Origin: Helopsaltes ochotensis
Taxonomy: Eukaryota; Chordata; Aves; Passeriformes; Locustellidae
Length of the DNA: 64,000 bases
Assembly (NCBI GenBank): GCA_013400155.1
Contig: VXBM01000026.1
Location: forward strand, 2,436,024-2,500,023
Direction: 5' to 3'
How positions within the stretch are numbered: position 1 is the stretch's first letter; the number at the start of each line of letters is the position of its first letter. This document shows, in pieces, positions 49,501 to 54,600 of the stretch. The translations under genes were made by a program, and so were the position numbers. The notes beneath the pieces were generated by a model that saw only the letters and a list, made by a program, of their open reading frames with translations, searched no databases and was not told the origin of the DNA.

Positions 49501-50409
49501 AAAAATGCTGATGGCCCACTACTTATGTGTTGATAACTTCAGTACTTTGAAATGAGGAAACAAAAATGATCATCATCTTGTATTCAGCTTTGATGTCACT
49601 GTGTGTTTTTTTCTGAAGAGCAGGTGGATCTCATGGGTGGATGTGGCAAAACATAAAAGGCTTAAGACAACATACCATATATTTTTCTCACAGCAGCCTG
49701 CAGAGGTACATGAGTTTACAGGACTAACTAAATATGGATTTTGGCACATGCAGATGGACTGCAGGCCAGGAAAGTCAGTGGATATGCTATTGACCATGTG
49801 AGATGGCTGTTGAAGTGAATCTTTGCAAACATGCTTATTTCTCCTTCCTCATCTGTCTAACCATTTCCACATTACCCATGGCACAGATTGTGAGCTGTAT
49901 ATCTTTGAAACTGTTTATTTACTAGCTTTAATCTCAGTGCCGTGACTCTCCCTTAAGGTTTTGTTAGGATTGTAATCGCAGCTACATTCAAAATGTGCAG
50001 TGCTGCAATGCTGGAAACCTGGCCATTCTAAAAGGAGTTACAAAAATGTAAATCCTGTTTTGAACTGAATGGCAGGAGAGGAAGAACTTTGTTTTTTCAA
50101 GTGGTGCTTGATAGATAACTGTGCTGCAGAGATTCCGGATATGCTTTTGTCTCGCTTTCAGATACAGAACTTCATCTTCTTCTCTCCCTCTCCTTCTTGC
50201 AGGGACTTAAAGCAGCCGACAACGACCCCACAGCCCCACCATATGACTCCCTCTTAGTCTTTGACTATGAAGGAAGCGGCTCCACTGCTGGATCCTTGAG
50301 CTCTCTTAACTCCTCAAGTAGTGGTGGTGAGCAAGACTATGACTACCTAAATGACTGGGGCCCACGTTTCAAGAAACTTGCTGATATGTACGGTGGAGGT
50401 GATGACTGA
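13333..50409 (+). CDS. CDH2: N-cadherin (cadherin-2), exons 3-16, 5' partial
   Basis: Classical type I cadherin, a single-pass plasma-membrane receptor for calcium-dependent homophilic adhesion in neural, muscle, lens and mesenchymal cells. Coding segments: 13333-13559, 15397-15543, 16593-16748, 18112-18256, 19311-19483, 24390-24527, 24889-25074, 26934-27190, 28488-28630, 29815-30048, 30379-30612, 31814-31953, 42908-43072, 50203-50409. They total 2,549 coding bases plus one base from exon 2, i.e. 850 codons and a stop. In order: prodomain, RQKR furin site, mature start DWV (Trp2), HAV motif in EC1, calcium linkers DMNDN, DVNDN, DVNES and DINDN, membrane-proximal cysteines, membrane span, p120 site, and beta-catenin site ending GGGDD. 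Adding the 62 residues of chicken exons 1-2 gives 912, the chicken length as remembered. No frameshift or premature stop was seen. Confidence 0.98.
13560..15396 (+). other. CDH2: CDH2 intron 3
   Basis: 1.8 kb, GT-AG. No gene, recognised transposon or long repeat was seen. The acceptor is poor: the bases just before the AG are purine-rich (GGGAAAAG) and the pyrimidine tract sits further upstream. Confidence 0.9.
15397..15543 (+). CDS. CDH2: CDH2 exon 4 (furin site, start of EC1)
   Basis: 147 bases, residues D139-R187, phase 0 at both ends. It carries the proprotein convertase site K-R-Q-K-R, with cleavage before D165 (codon 15,475-15,477), so the mature protein starts Asp-Trp-Val-Ile. Trp2 is the residue that strand-swaps into the partner cadherin. 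Residue 14 of the mature protein is Lys (codon 15,514-15,516), where I recall Arg in chicken and human. The exon ends ...Q-E-L-V-R and the donor is TAGG|GTAAGG. The start is fixed by continuity with chicken ...SEK-DQ. Confidence 0.95.
15544..16592 (+). other. CDH2: CDH2 intron 4
   Basis: 1.05 kb, GT-AG. It is somewhat more GC-rich around 15,770-15,990 than its surroundings. Several overlapping short open frames there have no recognisable product. No repeat element was recognised. Confidence 0.9.
16593..16748 (+). CDS. CDH2: CDH2 exon 5 (EC1 core)
   Basis: 156 bases, residues I188-H239, phase 0 at both ends. It begins I-R-S-D-R-D-K and contains the EC1 core, including the calcium-binding L-D-R-E motif near its end. 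The acceptor is GACACACAG|ATT and the donor TCAT|GTAAGA. The sequence is almost identical to chicken and human N-cadherin as remembered, as expected for the adhesive domain. Confidence 0.97.
16749..18111 (+). other. CDH2: CDH2 intron 5
   Basis: 1.36 kb, GT-AG, AT-rich. A short TG/TA-rich stretch lies near 17,672-17,692. Nothing else was recognised. Confidence 0.9.
18112..18256 (+). CDS. CDH2: CDH2 exon 6 (HAV motif, EC1-EC2 linker)
   Basis: 145 bases, residues L240-P287 plus the first base of G288. It carries the His-Ala-Val motif at residues 243-245, which is 79-81 of the mature protein, the hallmark position in type I cadherins. It also carries the EC1-EC2 calcium linker D-M-N-D-N (264-268). 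N278-G-T is an N-glycosylation sequon. The acceptor is TTTTTGCAG|CTG and the donor CCAG|GTAATA. Confidence 0.97.
18257..19310 (+). other. CDH2: CDH2 intron 6
   Basis: 1.05 kb, GT-AG, AT-rich. No element was recognised. Confidence 0.9.
19311..19483 (+). CDS. CDH2: CDH2 exon 7 (EC2)
   Basis: 173 bases, the end of G288 to E345. It includes the EC2 calcium ligands in D-A-D-D (298-301) and L-D-R-E (342-345), plus a sequon at N330-E-T. The acceptor is GCTTATAG|GAACC and the donor AGAG|GTATGG, ending in phase 0. A decayed CR1 LINE begins only about 55 bases past the donor. Confidence 0.97.
19540..20222 (+). mobile_element. CR1 LINE, 5'-truncated 3' end
   Basis: About 680 bases matching the 3' part of chicken-repeat-1 as I know it. 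Landmarks are CCCCACCTGGAGTATTGCAT (19,692 onward), a TTCAGC/TTTAGCCTGGAGAA-type block near 19,840, AAGAAATTCTTTACTGTGAGG near 20,010, GTTGCCCAGAGAA near 20,050, GGATGCCCCATCCCTGGAAG near 20,068, and a tail of the GATGATCTTTAAGGTC type at 20,172-20,188. It is in the same sense as CDH2. Two open frames (19,584-19,814 and 19,741-19,947) resemble the C-terminal part of the CR1 reverse-transcriptase protein in different frames, so the copy is frameshifted and dead. CR1 is the dominant LINE of birds. The 5' edge is uncertain by some tens of bases. Confidence 0.92.
22445..22504 (+). repeat. 60-base dispersed element, copy 2 (intron 7)
   Basis: Partner of 12,942-13,001: 90% identical over 60 bases, same orientation, about 9.5 kb away in the same gene. 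Such a sharp, gap-free match between two introns indicates either a dispersed repeat family or a locally duplicated regulatory element. Confidence 0.8.
22775..22790. repeat. (AT)8 microsatellite
   Basis: Eight AT units in intron 7, likely length-polymorphic. No further function is inferred. Confidence 0.95.
23162..23244 (+). mobile_element. CR1 LINE 3'-tail fragment
   Basis: The short run ...CTCTGATCCTGATGGGTCCATTCCAACTCAGCAT... followed by CATGATTCTGTAA resembles the very 3' end of CR1 elements (GATGGGTCCCTTCCAACTC... then an ATTCTATG-type tail). About 80 bases, heavily truncated, sense orientation. Confidence 0.65.
23603..23627. repeat. Poly-T tract
   Basis: T8-G-T16 in intron 7, followed by AATAG. 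It could be a plain homopolymer or the reversed poly-A tail of an old minus-strand retroposed sequence. No parent sequence was recognised. Confidence 0.9.
23703..23816. other. CpG-rich patch in intron 7
   Basis: Eight CpG dinucleotides within about 105 bases (23,703 to 23,806), including GGGGGGCGCGTGCCCGG, in an otherwise AT-rich, CpG-poor intron. It is too short to call a CpG island. It could be a small regulatory element or a GC-rich retroposed piece next to the T-tract. Confidence 0.6.
24390..24527 (+). CDS. CDH2: CDH2 exon 8 (end of EC2, EC2-EC3 linker)
   Basis: 138 bases, residues K346-T391, phase 0 at both ends. It begins K-V-Q-Q-Y and holds the second calcium linker D-V-N-D-N (379-383) followed by P-P-E-F. 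Residue 376 is Ala (V-I-A-V-T-D), where I recall Thr in chicken. The donor ACT|GTAAGT is a perfect consensus. Confidence 0.97.
24528..24888 (+). other. CDH2: CDH2 intron 8
   Basis: 361 bases, GT-AG, with acceptor GGTTTTTGCAG. Nothing recognisable lies inside. Confidence 0.9.
24889..25074 (+). CDS. CDH2: CDH2 exon 9 (EC3)
   Basis: 186 bases, residues F392-K453, phase 0 at both ends. It starts F-Y-G-E-V-P-E-N and has a sequon at N407-L-T, the calcium motif D-K-D (412-414), and T-G-G-D-P-T-G-R. The exon is clearly GC-richer and CpG-richer than the flanking introns, especially 24,950-25,060. Residues around 424-434 (M-Y-R-M...G-R-F) differ from chicken as remembered (R-Y-Q-M...G-Q-F). The donor is GAAG|GTGAGG. 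Confidence 0.97.
25075..26933 (+). other. CDH2: CDH2 intron 9
   Basis: 1.86 kb, GT-AG. It contains an imperfect pentanucleotide tract (25,799-25,886) and a (CTG)5 run near 26,734-26,750. No transposon was recognised. Confidence 0.9.
25799..25886. repeat. Imperfect TTTGG / TTTCA pentanucleotide tract
   Basis: A run of T8 followed by degenerate five-base units TTTGG, then TTTCG/TTTCA, about 88 bases in all. Pentanucleotide tracts of this sort are often unstable. The T/G-rich strand is the sense strand of CDH2. Confidence 0.85.
26934..27190 (+). CDS. CDH2: CDH2 exon 10 (EC3-EC4 linker)
   Basis: 257 bases, residues P454-L538 plus two bases of R539. It contains P-I-D-F-E-T-N, the third calcium linker in the variant form D-V-N-E-S (495-499, where classical linkers read DxNDN), and the EC4 D-P-D motif (528-530). 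It ends ...Q-Q-T-S-L-R, and the last Arg codon AG|G is completed by exon 11. The donor CTAAG|GTCTATATG is far from consensus. Read-through would meet a TGA after two more codons. Confidence 0.96.
27191..28487 (+). other. CDH2: CDH2 intron 10 (weak splice signals)
   Basis: 1.3 kb, GT-AG, AT-rich. The donor is GTCTAT and the acceptor ATTAAATACACAG, which lacks a pyrimidine tract. A competing, better-looking acceptor (CTTTGTCGGCAG) sits 32 bases upstream at 28,455. No gene or transposon was seen. Confidence 0.88.
28488..28630 (+). CDS. CDH2: CDH2 exon 11 (EC4)
   Basis: 143 bases, the last base of R539, then Y540-N586, then the first base of G587. It contains W-L-K-I-D-P-V-N-G, the calcium motif L-D-R-E (565-568) and the sequon N578-A-T. 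The boundaries are set by continuity with chicken T-S-L-R-Y-S-K-L-S. The donor is AATG|GTATGT. Confidence 0.96.
28631..29814 (+). other. CDH2: CDH2 intron 11
   Basis: 1.18 kb, GT-AG, with a strong acceptor (CCTTTTCTTTTAG). No recognised element. Confidence 0.9.
29815..30048 (+). CDS. CDH2: CDH2 exon 12 (EC4-EC5 linker, EC5)
   Basis: 234 bases, the end of G587 to S664 plus one base of G665. It has the fourth calcium linker D-I-N-D-N (603-607), the first EC5 cysteine (C619), and two sequons (N628-I-T, N657-W-T). A minus-strand open frame over the same bases is a shadow. The donor is AGTG|GTAATT. Confidence 0.97.
30049..30378 (+). other. CDH2: CDH2 intron 12
   Basis: 330 bases, GT-AG, the shortest intron here. 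The acceptor is TTTTTACACACAG. Nothing else was seen. Confidence 0.9.
30379..30612 (+). CDS. CDH2: CDH2 exon 13 (EC5 end, start of membrane span)
   Basis: 234 bases, the end of G665 to L742 plus the first base of I743. It has the membrane-proximal cysteine cluster V-C-Q-C-D...D-C (707, 709, 715) typical of EC5 in classical cadherins. The hydrophobic span then begins at about residue 724 (G-A-G-L-G-T-G-A-I-I-A-I-L-L). The membrane-near part of EC5 is where metalloprotease shedding occurs in this family. The donor TCA|GTAAGT is strong. Confidence 0.97.
30613..31813 (+). other. CDH2: CDH2 intron 13
   Basis: 1.2 kb, GT-AG, with T-tracts near 31,700-31,726. No element was recognised. Confidence 0.9.
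31814..31953 (+). CDS. CDH2: CDH2 exon 14 (membrane span end, juxtamembrane tail)
   Basis: 140 bases, the end of I743 to Q789, ending in phase 0. It completes the membrane span (L-V-L-M-F-V-V-W-M), followed by the positive stop-transfer K-R-R-D-K-E-R. It then enters the cytoplasmic tail with D-P-E-D-D and the acidic Y-D-E-E-G-G-G-E-E-D-Q, which is the first half of the p120-catenin binding core. The donor is TCAG|GTGAGG. Confidence 0.97.
31954..42907 (+). other. CDH2: CDH2 intron 14
   Basis: 11 kb, GT-AG, no coding sequence recognised. It contains a (TTTG)n microsatellite (35,174-35,200), T/G-rich tracts near 36,096-36,195 and 38,141-38,185, and two sense-strand G-run clusters that could form quadruplexes (36,123-36,152 and 39,563-39,597). 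A tandem 14-base duplication lies at 40,993-41,020. No CR1 or LTR copy was recognised, which is notable for 11 kb. Confidence 0.88.
35174..35200. repeat. (TTTG)n microsatellite
   Basis: 27 bases of TTTG units in intron 14 with the T/G strand in sense. Probably polymorphic. Confidence 0.95.
42908..43072 (+). CDS. CDH2: CDH2 exon 15 (p120 site end, beta-catenin site start)
   Basis: 165 bases, residues D790-E844, phase 0 at both ends. It starts D-Y-D-L-S-Q-L-Q, which with the preceding E-E-D-Q makes the p120-catenin anchor. It continues through E-P-D-A-I-K-P-V-G-I-R-R and ends P-G-D-I-G-D-F-I-N-E, the beginning of the beta-catenin-binding region. The acceptor is TATTTTGCAG and the donor TGAG|GTAAAG. 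Confidence 0.97.
43073..50202 (+). other. CDH2: CDH2 intron 15
   Basis: 7.1 kb, GT-AG, with an excellent acceptor (CTCTCCTTCTTGCAG). It is largely AT-rich. It contains a possible 48-base frame-preserving exon (47,679-47,726) and an A-tract near 47,980. The stretch 48,530-48,720 is rich in homeodomain-like TAAT and ATTA motifs and looks like conserved non-coding DNA, but this is only an impression. No gene was recognised. Confidence 0.88.
47679..47726 (+). other. CDH2: Candidate cassette exon (unproven)
   Basis: 48 bases bounded by a strong acceptor (CCTTCTCTCCCGTTTCAG) and a fair donor (GAG|GTAGGC). In the frame set by exon 15 (phase 0) it reads 16 codons without a stop, beginning D-V-T-C-D-T-N and ending S-F-E-E, and exon 16 would follow in frame. 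Inclusion would add 16 residues between N-E and G-L-K in the tail. I know of no such N-cadherin isoform. Chance splice-site pairs are common in 7 kb. Confidence 0.2.
50203..50409 (+). CDS. CDH2: CDH2 exon 16 (beta-catenin site, stop)
   Basis: 207 bases, residues G845-D912 and stop TGA at 50,407-50,409. It encodes the beta-catenin-binding core: A-P-P-Y-D-S-L-L-V-F-D-Y-E-G-S-G-S, then a serine-rich stretch (S-S-L-N-S-S-S-S) whose phosphorylation strengthens catenin binding in classical cadherins. It ends with W-G-P-R-F-K-K-L-A-D-M-Y-G-G-G-D-D, the usual C-terminus. As far as I can recall, it is identical to chicken and human N-cadherin. Confidence 0.98.
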   Translation, partial: GLKAADNDPTAPPYDSLLVFDYEGSGSTAGSLSSLNSSSSGGEQDYDYLNDWGPRFKKLADMYGGGDD

Positions 50410-50975
50410 ACTTCAAAGTGAACTTTGGTTTTGGACAAGTACAAACATTTCAACTGATATTCCCCAAAAGCATACAGAAGCTAGGCTTTAACTTTGTAGT
50501 CTACTAGCACAAGTGCTTGCTGAAGGCTTTGGCTTAGGCTGCAAACCAATTTGGGCTCCGTGGAATATCAGTGATCCAATGCTGTTTGGAAAAAAATATT
50601 GAGCTCAGTTACACTTGAATTTTACAGTACAGAAGCACTGGGATTTTATGTGCCTTTTTGTACCTTTTTCAGATCGGAATTAGTTTTATGTTTAAGGCTT
50701 TAATGGTACTGATTTGTGAAATGATACATTAAAGAGACAAAATATGTTGGGGTGGGGAGGAGTAAGGTGAAACACAATATACTTCACAATGCTTTTGTTA
50801 CATCGCATTGCTTTTATTAAAATAAGGAGATTAAAAAGAAACAAAAAATTCCTCATGGAACAATTTTATTATCCGGGAGAGAGGACCATGAGGTGGAACA
50901 ATGTACATTACTTCTAGTTTTAGATGTTAGGGGACTTTTTTCACTAAAATTCTAAAACTTATGCAGCTGGTTGCA

Positions 50976-50981
50976 AATAAA
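50976..50981 (+). promoter_or_regulatory. CDH2: Possible proximal polyadenylation signal
   Basis: Canonical AATAAA in the middle of the 3'UTR, in TTGCAAATAAAGGGAG, with T-rich sequence about 30 bases on. Use here would give a short UTR of about 590 bases lacking the G-quadruplex block. The surrounding words are the same in human CDH2 as remembered. Confidence 0.45.
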
Positions 50982-51497
50982 GGGAGTTTTCATATCACCA
51001 GTTTGTAGCAGAATTGATTTTTTTTGTTCCTTATACTAGAATGTTAGACACATTTTGGTCTTAATCCATGTACACTTTTTGGTTTTGGTTTTTGTTGTTT
51101 TTTTTTTTTTTAATTTCTAGTATTTTTTCCCACTTCACTGTAAAAAATGGTATGTGTACATAATGTTTTATTGGCATAGTCTGTGGAGAAGTGCAGAAAC
51201 TTCAGAACACGTGTATGTATTATTTGGACTATGGATTCAGGTTTTTGCATGTTTATATCTTTCGTTTATGGATAAAGTATTTACAAAACAGGTTGCAAAC
51301 AAGTGACATTGATTCAATTGTTGAACTGTAGTTAGAGTACTCAATATTTTTTTTATTTTTATTTTTATTATTTTTTTGGTTTGGGGAGGGAGAAAGTTCT
51401 TAGCACAAAAAAGTTTTACATAATTTGTACCAAAAAAAAGGGGGGGAGGGGAGTTGGCCTGATACTGGTGGCACGAGAAAATATACAGTATGTTTTT

Positions 51498-51518
51498 GGG
51501 GTGGGGAGGGGAGGGGGG
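51498..51518 (+). other. CDH2: G-quadruplex motif in the 3'UTR
   Basis: Four runs of four or more G (GGGG-T-GGGG-A-GGGG-A-GGGGGG) with single-base loops, about 100 bases before the polyadenylation signal on the mRNA strand. One-base loops and four-G runs make this one of the most stable quadruplex patterns possible. A second G block (51,440-51,451) lies just upstream. Confidence 0.8.
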
Positions 51519-51615
51519 AGAAGGAGCTTTCAAACTGGAGAGACTTCTGAGAACAGCTTTGCCTCTGTATTGTGTACCAGAATATGAATGATACACCTCT
51601 GACCCCAACGTTCTG

Positions 51616-51621
51616 AATAAA
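51616..51621 (+). promoter_or_regulatory. CDH2: Main polyadenylation signal of CDH2
   Basis: AATAAA in TTCTGAATAAAATGC, followed by the GT/T-rich stretch TCTGGTGCTTGGTTTGGC at 51,637-51,654. This is the expected layout for cleavage near 51,640. The human transcript, as remembered, ends at the same words. Another AATAAA at 51,691 could serve as a backup. Confidence 0.85.
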
Positions 51622-51640
51622 ATGCTAATTTTGGATCTGG

Positions 51641-54600
51641 TGCTTGGTTTGGCATTTTTTTCTTCCACCTGAGCAGCCCTGACTACAGTAAATAAAAAGT
51701 ACGCAAAACGTGTTTTGAGTTCTGTGAGGAATTGTATGTGCTGCTTTGGCATTTCCTACTGTCAGACTGAAAACAAGCTGCATGTAGAAGAAAGCCCAGC
51801 ACAAATTTGGAAGGCAAGTTCCCAGGTAAAAACAAAGTGATCTGTGCTGGGATTTCTGGGAATTCACAATTTTCAGTTCCCCACTGATGGCTAGCTCTTT
51901 GGTTTAATGTGCATTATCTCAATAAGAACTTGCATCATTTTTGGCTCATTTCTAGACTGACAGTTTAATGAATGTGTGATTATACTGTGGGTTGCATAAA
52001 CAAATTGCATATTGTGGCAGTCCTCTGCTGCCTGGACTTTCTTGTGCCAAAGTGCAGACAAGCCCCTGCTAACCTGAGTGCATATCAAATCGTGTCCTTC
52101 AAAGAGGTGCTTAGGGTCATGGAGCTCTATCAAAAAAGCCCCATTAGGAGATTTGTGGTTAGTAAGCATGTTTCTGACCTGTTACCGTGATTTACTTGAA
52201 AACAAAGCAAGCACAGTAGGTACAGCCGTTCTGTCTTTGTTCTCTTACAGCAGTATTCTCAGGTTTAGTGCCTACATTTACAACCCCACAGTTCGGCCTT
52301 CAGTGGACAGGGAGGGGAACCAGGCTCTGGGACTGGCGTAGCCAACCTTCTGTGCTGGGGCAGCGAGTTAATCCGGGGGGAAAGCTCTTCACTGGTGCCA
52401 CTTCAGTGCTTCCTCAGCACTCACACCAGAATTTACATAACTTTACTTTAGGAGGCAAGTCCTGAAATCTGATTTGGGGAGCGTTAAGGCTGCATGGGCA
52501 GAATCTCCAGTGAGCTTTCCGTGTCTCCTTCCTTTTTCTTGCTCCTGATGAAAGGCAGCAGTCCTCTCAGACTAGGATATATTATTTCAAACTCTGCACA
52601 CCTGGCTATAAATTATATAATGCATTTGCAGCTCTAACTTAATGCTGTAATATGGCCTTGATTTTTTGAGTAATATGTCAAAGTTACCAACAAGCACCAT
52701 AAAGCTATTTCCAAATGCGATTTGTAGTAAAAGGAACAAACACGTAGAAGAGGACGTGGAAATAAAATGTGACCATGTATAATTAAGTAAGGAAAACTTT
52801 CATAAACAGTAGGATTAAAACTATAAATGCATGTTAAATGAGCGGAAGACAGCTTTTAGCACAACAAATTATGCAAAAATGTATTTTAAGCATAATCTAT
52901 TATTGTTACTTGGAACCAACAAACTGGAAATACTAAATGAACTTTATTCATTGACATTGAATGTTAAAAGACACACTGGGGGAGAGATCTGTGAAAGATT
53001 TCCAGTTTGGGCTACAGCACAATTTTTTATTAGAAGTGGACAGAGGTCATCTTTTATAAGCACTTGACTGTTCTGCACAGCAGTAGGAGCTTTATCTTGA
53101 TCAGACAAACAGCCAGCTCTACAGCTCCTTTGAAATTGTAGCAACAGTTCTCAGACCTAGTGATAGATCAGCATTAGGTCTGTTGAACAGAACAAAAGGC
53201 AAATGATTTTTATGCATCTCAAATGCTTGTAGAAGAAGAAAAAGATGTTTGATCATCTTTCATCAAGTTTCGGATTCATTCTTATTCTAGAAATGTGCAG
53301 CCAGGTTTTGTACCTGTGATACCTGCTTCAATGCCCATCAGAGGGCTGCACTGAGAGGAAGATGGTTGAATGTTGGGCCCTGCAGTATTTTTGAGAATCA
53401 GAAATTCTGGCAGCCTAATTTGTAAATGGCATTTGGAAGCAGCATATATGACCTCTGCTTTGTAGACACTGTATCCAAGGGAATTCACTGGCAAGAAATT
53501 AGGCTTTAGCAACTTTGACCTTTCAGCCTTTCTGCAATTTGTATTTTCTTTCAATAATAGTCTTTCATAGCCTGTATCCTTCTCAACTTCAGGACTGATG
53601 AAGGTGGGGAAGAGTGGTTTCAGGAAACAAGCATTTGAAATGGATACCGATGGCCTTATGTGTAGATGGATCTACATTACTGCATTTTCTCTGGGACTGC
53701 CAAATATTGATGAATATATGCTGATACTCATCCCGTAACAGTCTAAAATGTACTCACCATGCTCCCTCCAGGTAGCTGAACGCCCAAGTGGTTGTGTTGG
53801 TGCCAAAGTGACTAAAAGCCACATGAAAGCTGCTGCTTGGGAGTTCTCTTTCTTGGTATTCAGTACCTTTTTGGACTAGACTCCTTACCCAGAAACATTT
53901 ACATCTACTCTGCCATCCCAAAAGGTCTCTGAAACCTTACTGTAGTTACTAGACATGTCTTGTGTAAGCCACTAACAATTCTTCCTTTTCACAACTACTC
54001 CTACCTTCCTAAGAAACCTTCCTGCTAGCAGTGGTAGCATGATTTTGGCAGATTTAACTTTCTGGTTCAGGAGTGTGAAAGCAAAGTTCCTGCTTTTACC
54101 TTAGTCAATATTTATTAGTCAAATAAAAATCGGAAAAGTCAGTCAAATGCTTAAATACCTAATCCCCAGTGATATATTTTATACACAATTTTCAGCCAGG
54201 GATGATCTAGATTTGTATGGTGTCCTTAGTTTTTTATTTGTTTTACATTTGGTTAAATAAACTTTAATGTTTAGTCTCGCTCTACACAACGATCTTTCCT
54301 AGGAATGTCTTTAAAGCATAGGATAATTTCCCTTTACTTTATATATGTCACAGGAAGAATGAAAATCTTTCCCTTTAGCAACAAAGCCCGTCTGGGAAAT
54401 AGAAGCTGGGAAGAAAGGCTAAAGAAAAAAGGTTAAGTGTTCCCCACAGGGACCCAACGTGCCTTCCATCACACAGAGAGGAGAAGAGCATTTGTTGGGG
54501 ACCCTTTGATGAATCAATGCAAGACTCTCCGGCCAACCTGCGGGTCTGTACTGGCCAAACATCTTTTTGTGTGTAACAGAGAACTTGGGAGGTGTCCCTT

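Larger units (their letters stand above)
50410..51640 (+). other. CDH2: CDH2 3'UTR
   Basis: About 1.23 kb from the stop codon to just past the AATAAA at 51,616. Long blocks agree with the human CDH2 3'UTR as I remember it, for example around AAGCTAGGCTTTAACTTTGT (50,479 on), the TACAGTACAGAAGCACTGGG region near 50,625, GTTTTATTGGCATAGTCT near 51,164, and TCTGACCCCAACGTTCTGAA near 51,598. The match continues to the GGATCTGG where the human transcript ends. Birds and mammals split roughly 300 million years ago, so this UTR is under constraint. It includes a T-tract (about 51,098-51,111) and a G-run block (51,498-51,518). The exact cleavage site is inferred. Confidence 0.88.

Noticed and set aside
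51237..51752. 171-codon open frame on the minus strand, the longest in the window
   Set aside because: It is antisense to the conserved CDH2 3'UTR, runs through poly-A/T and C-rich low-complexity sequence, and resembles no protein I know.
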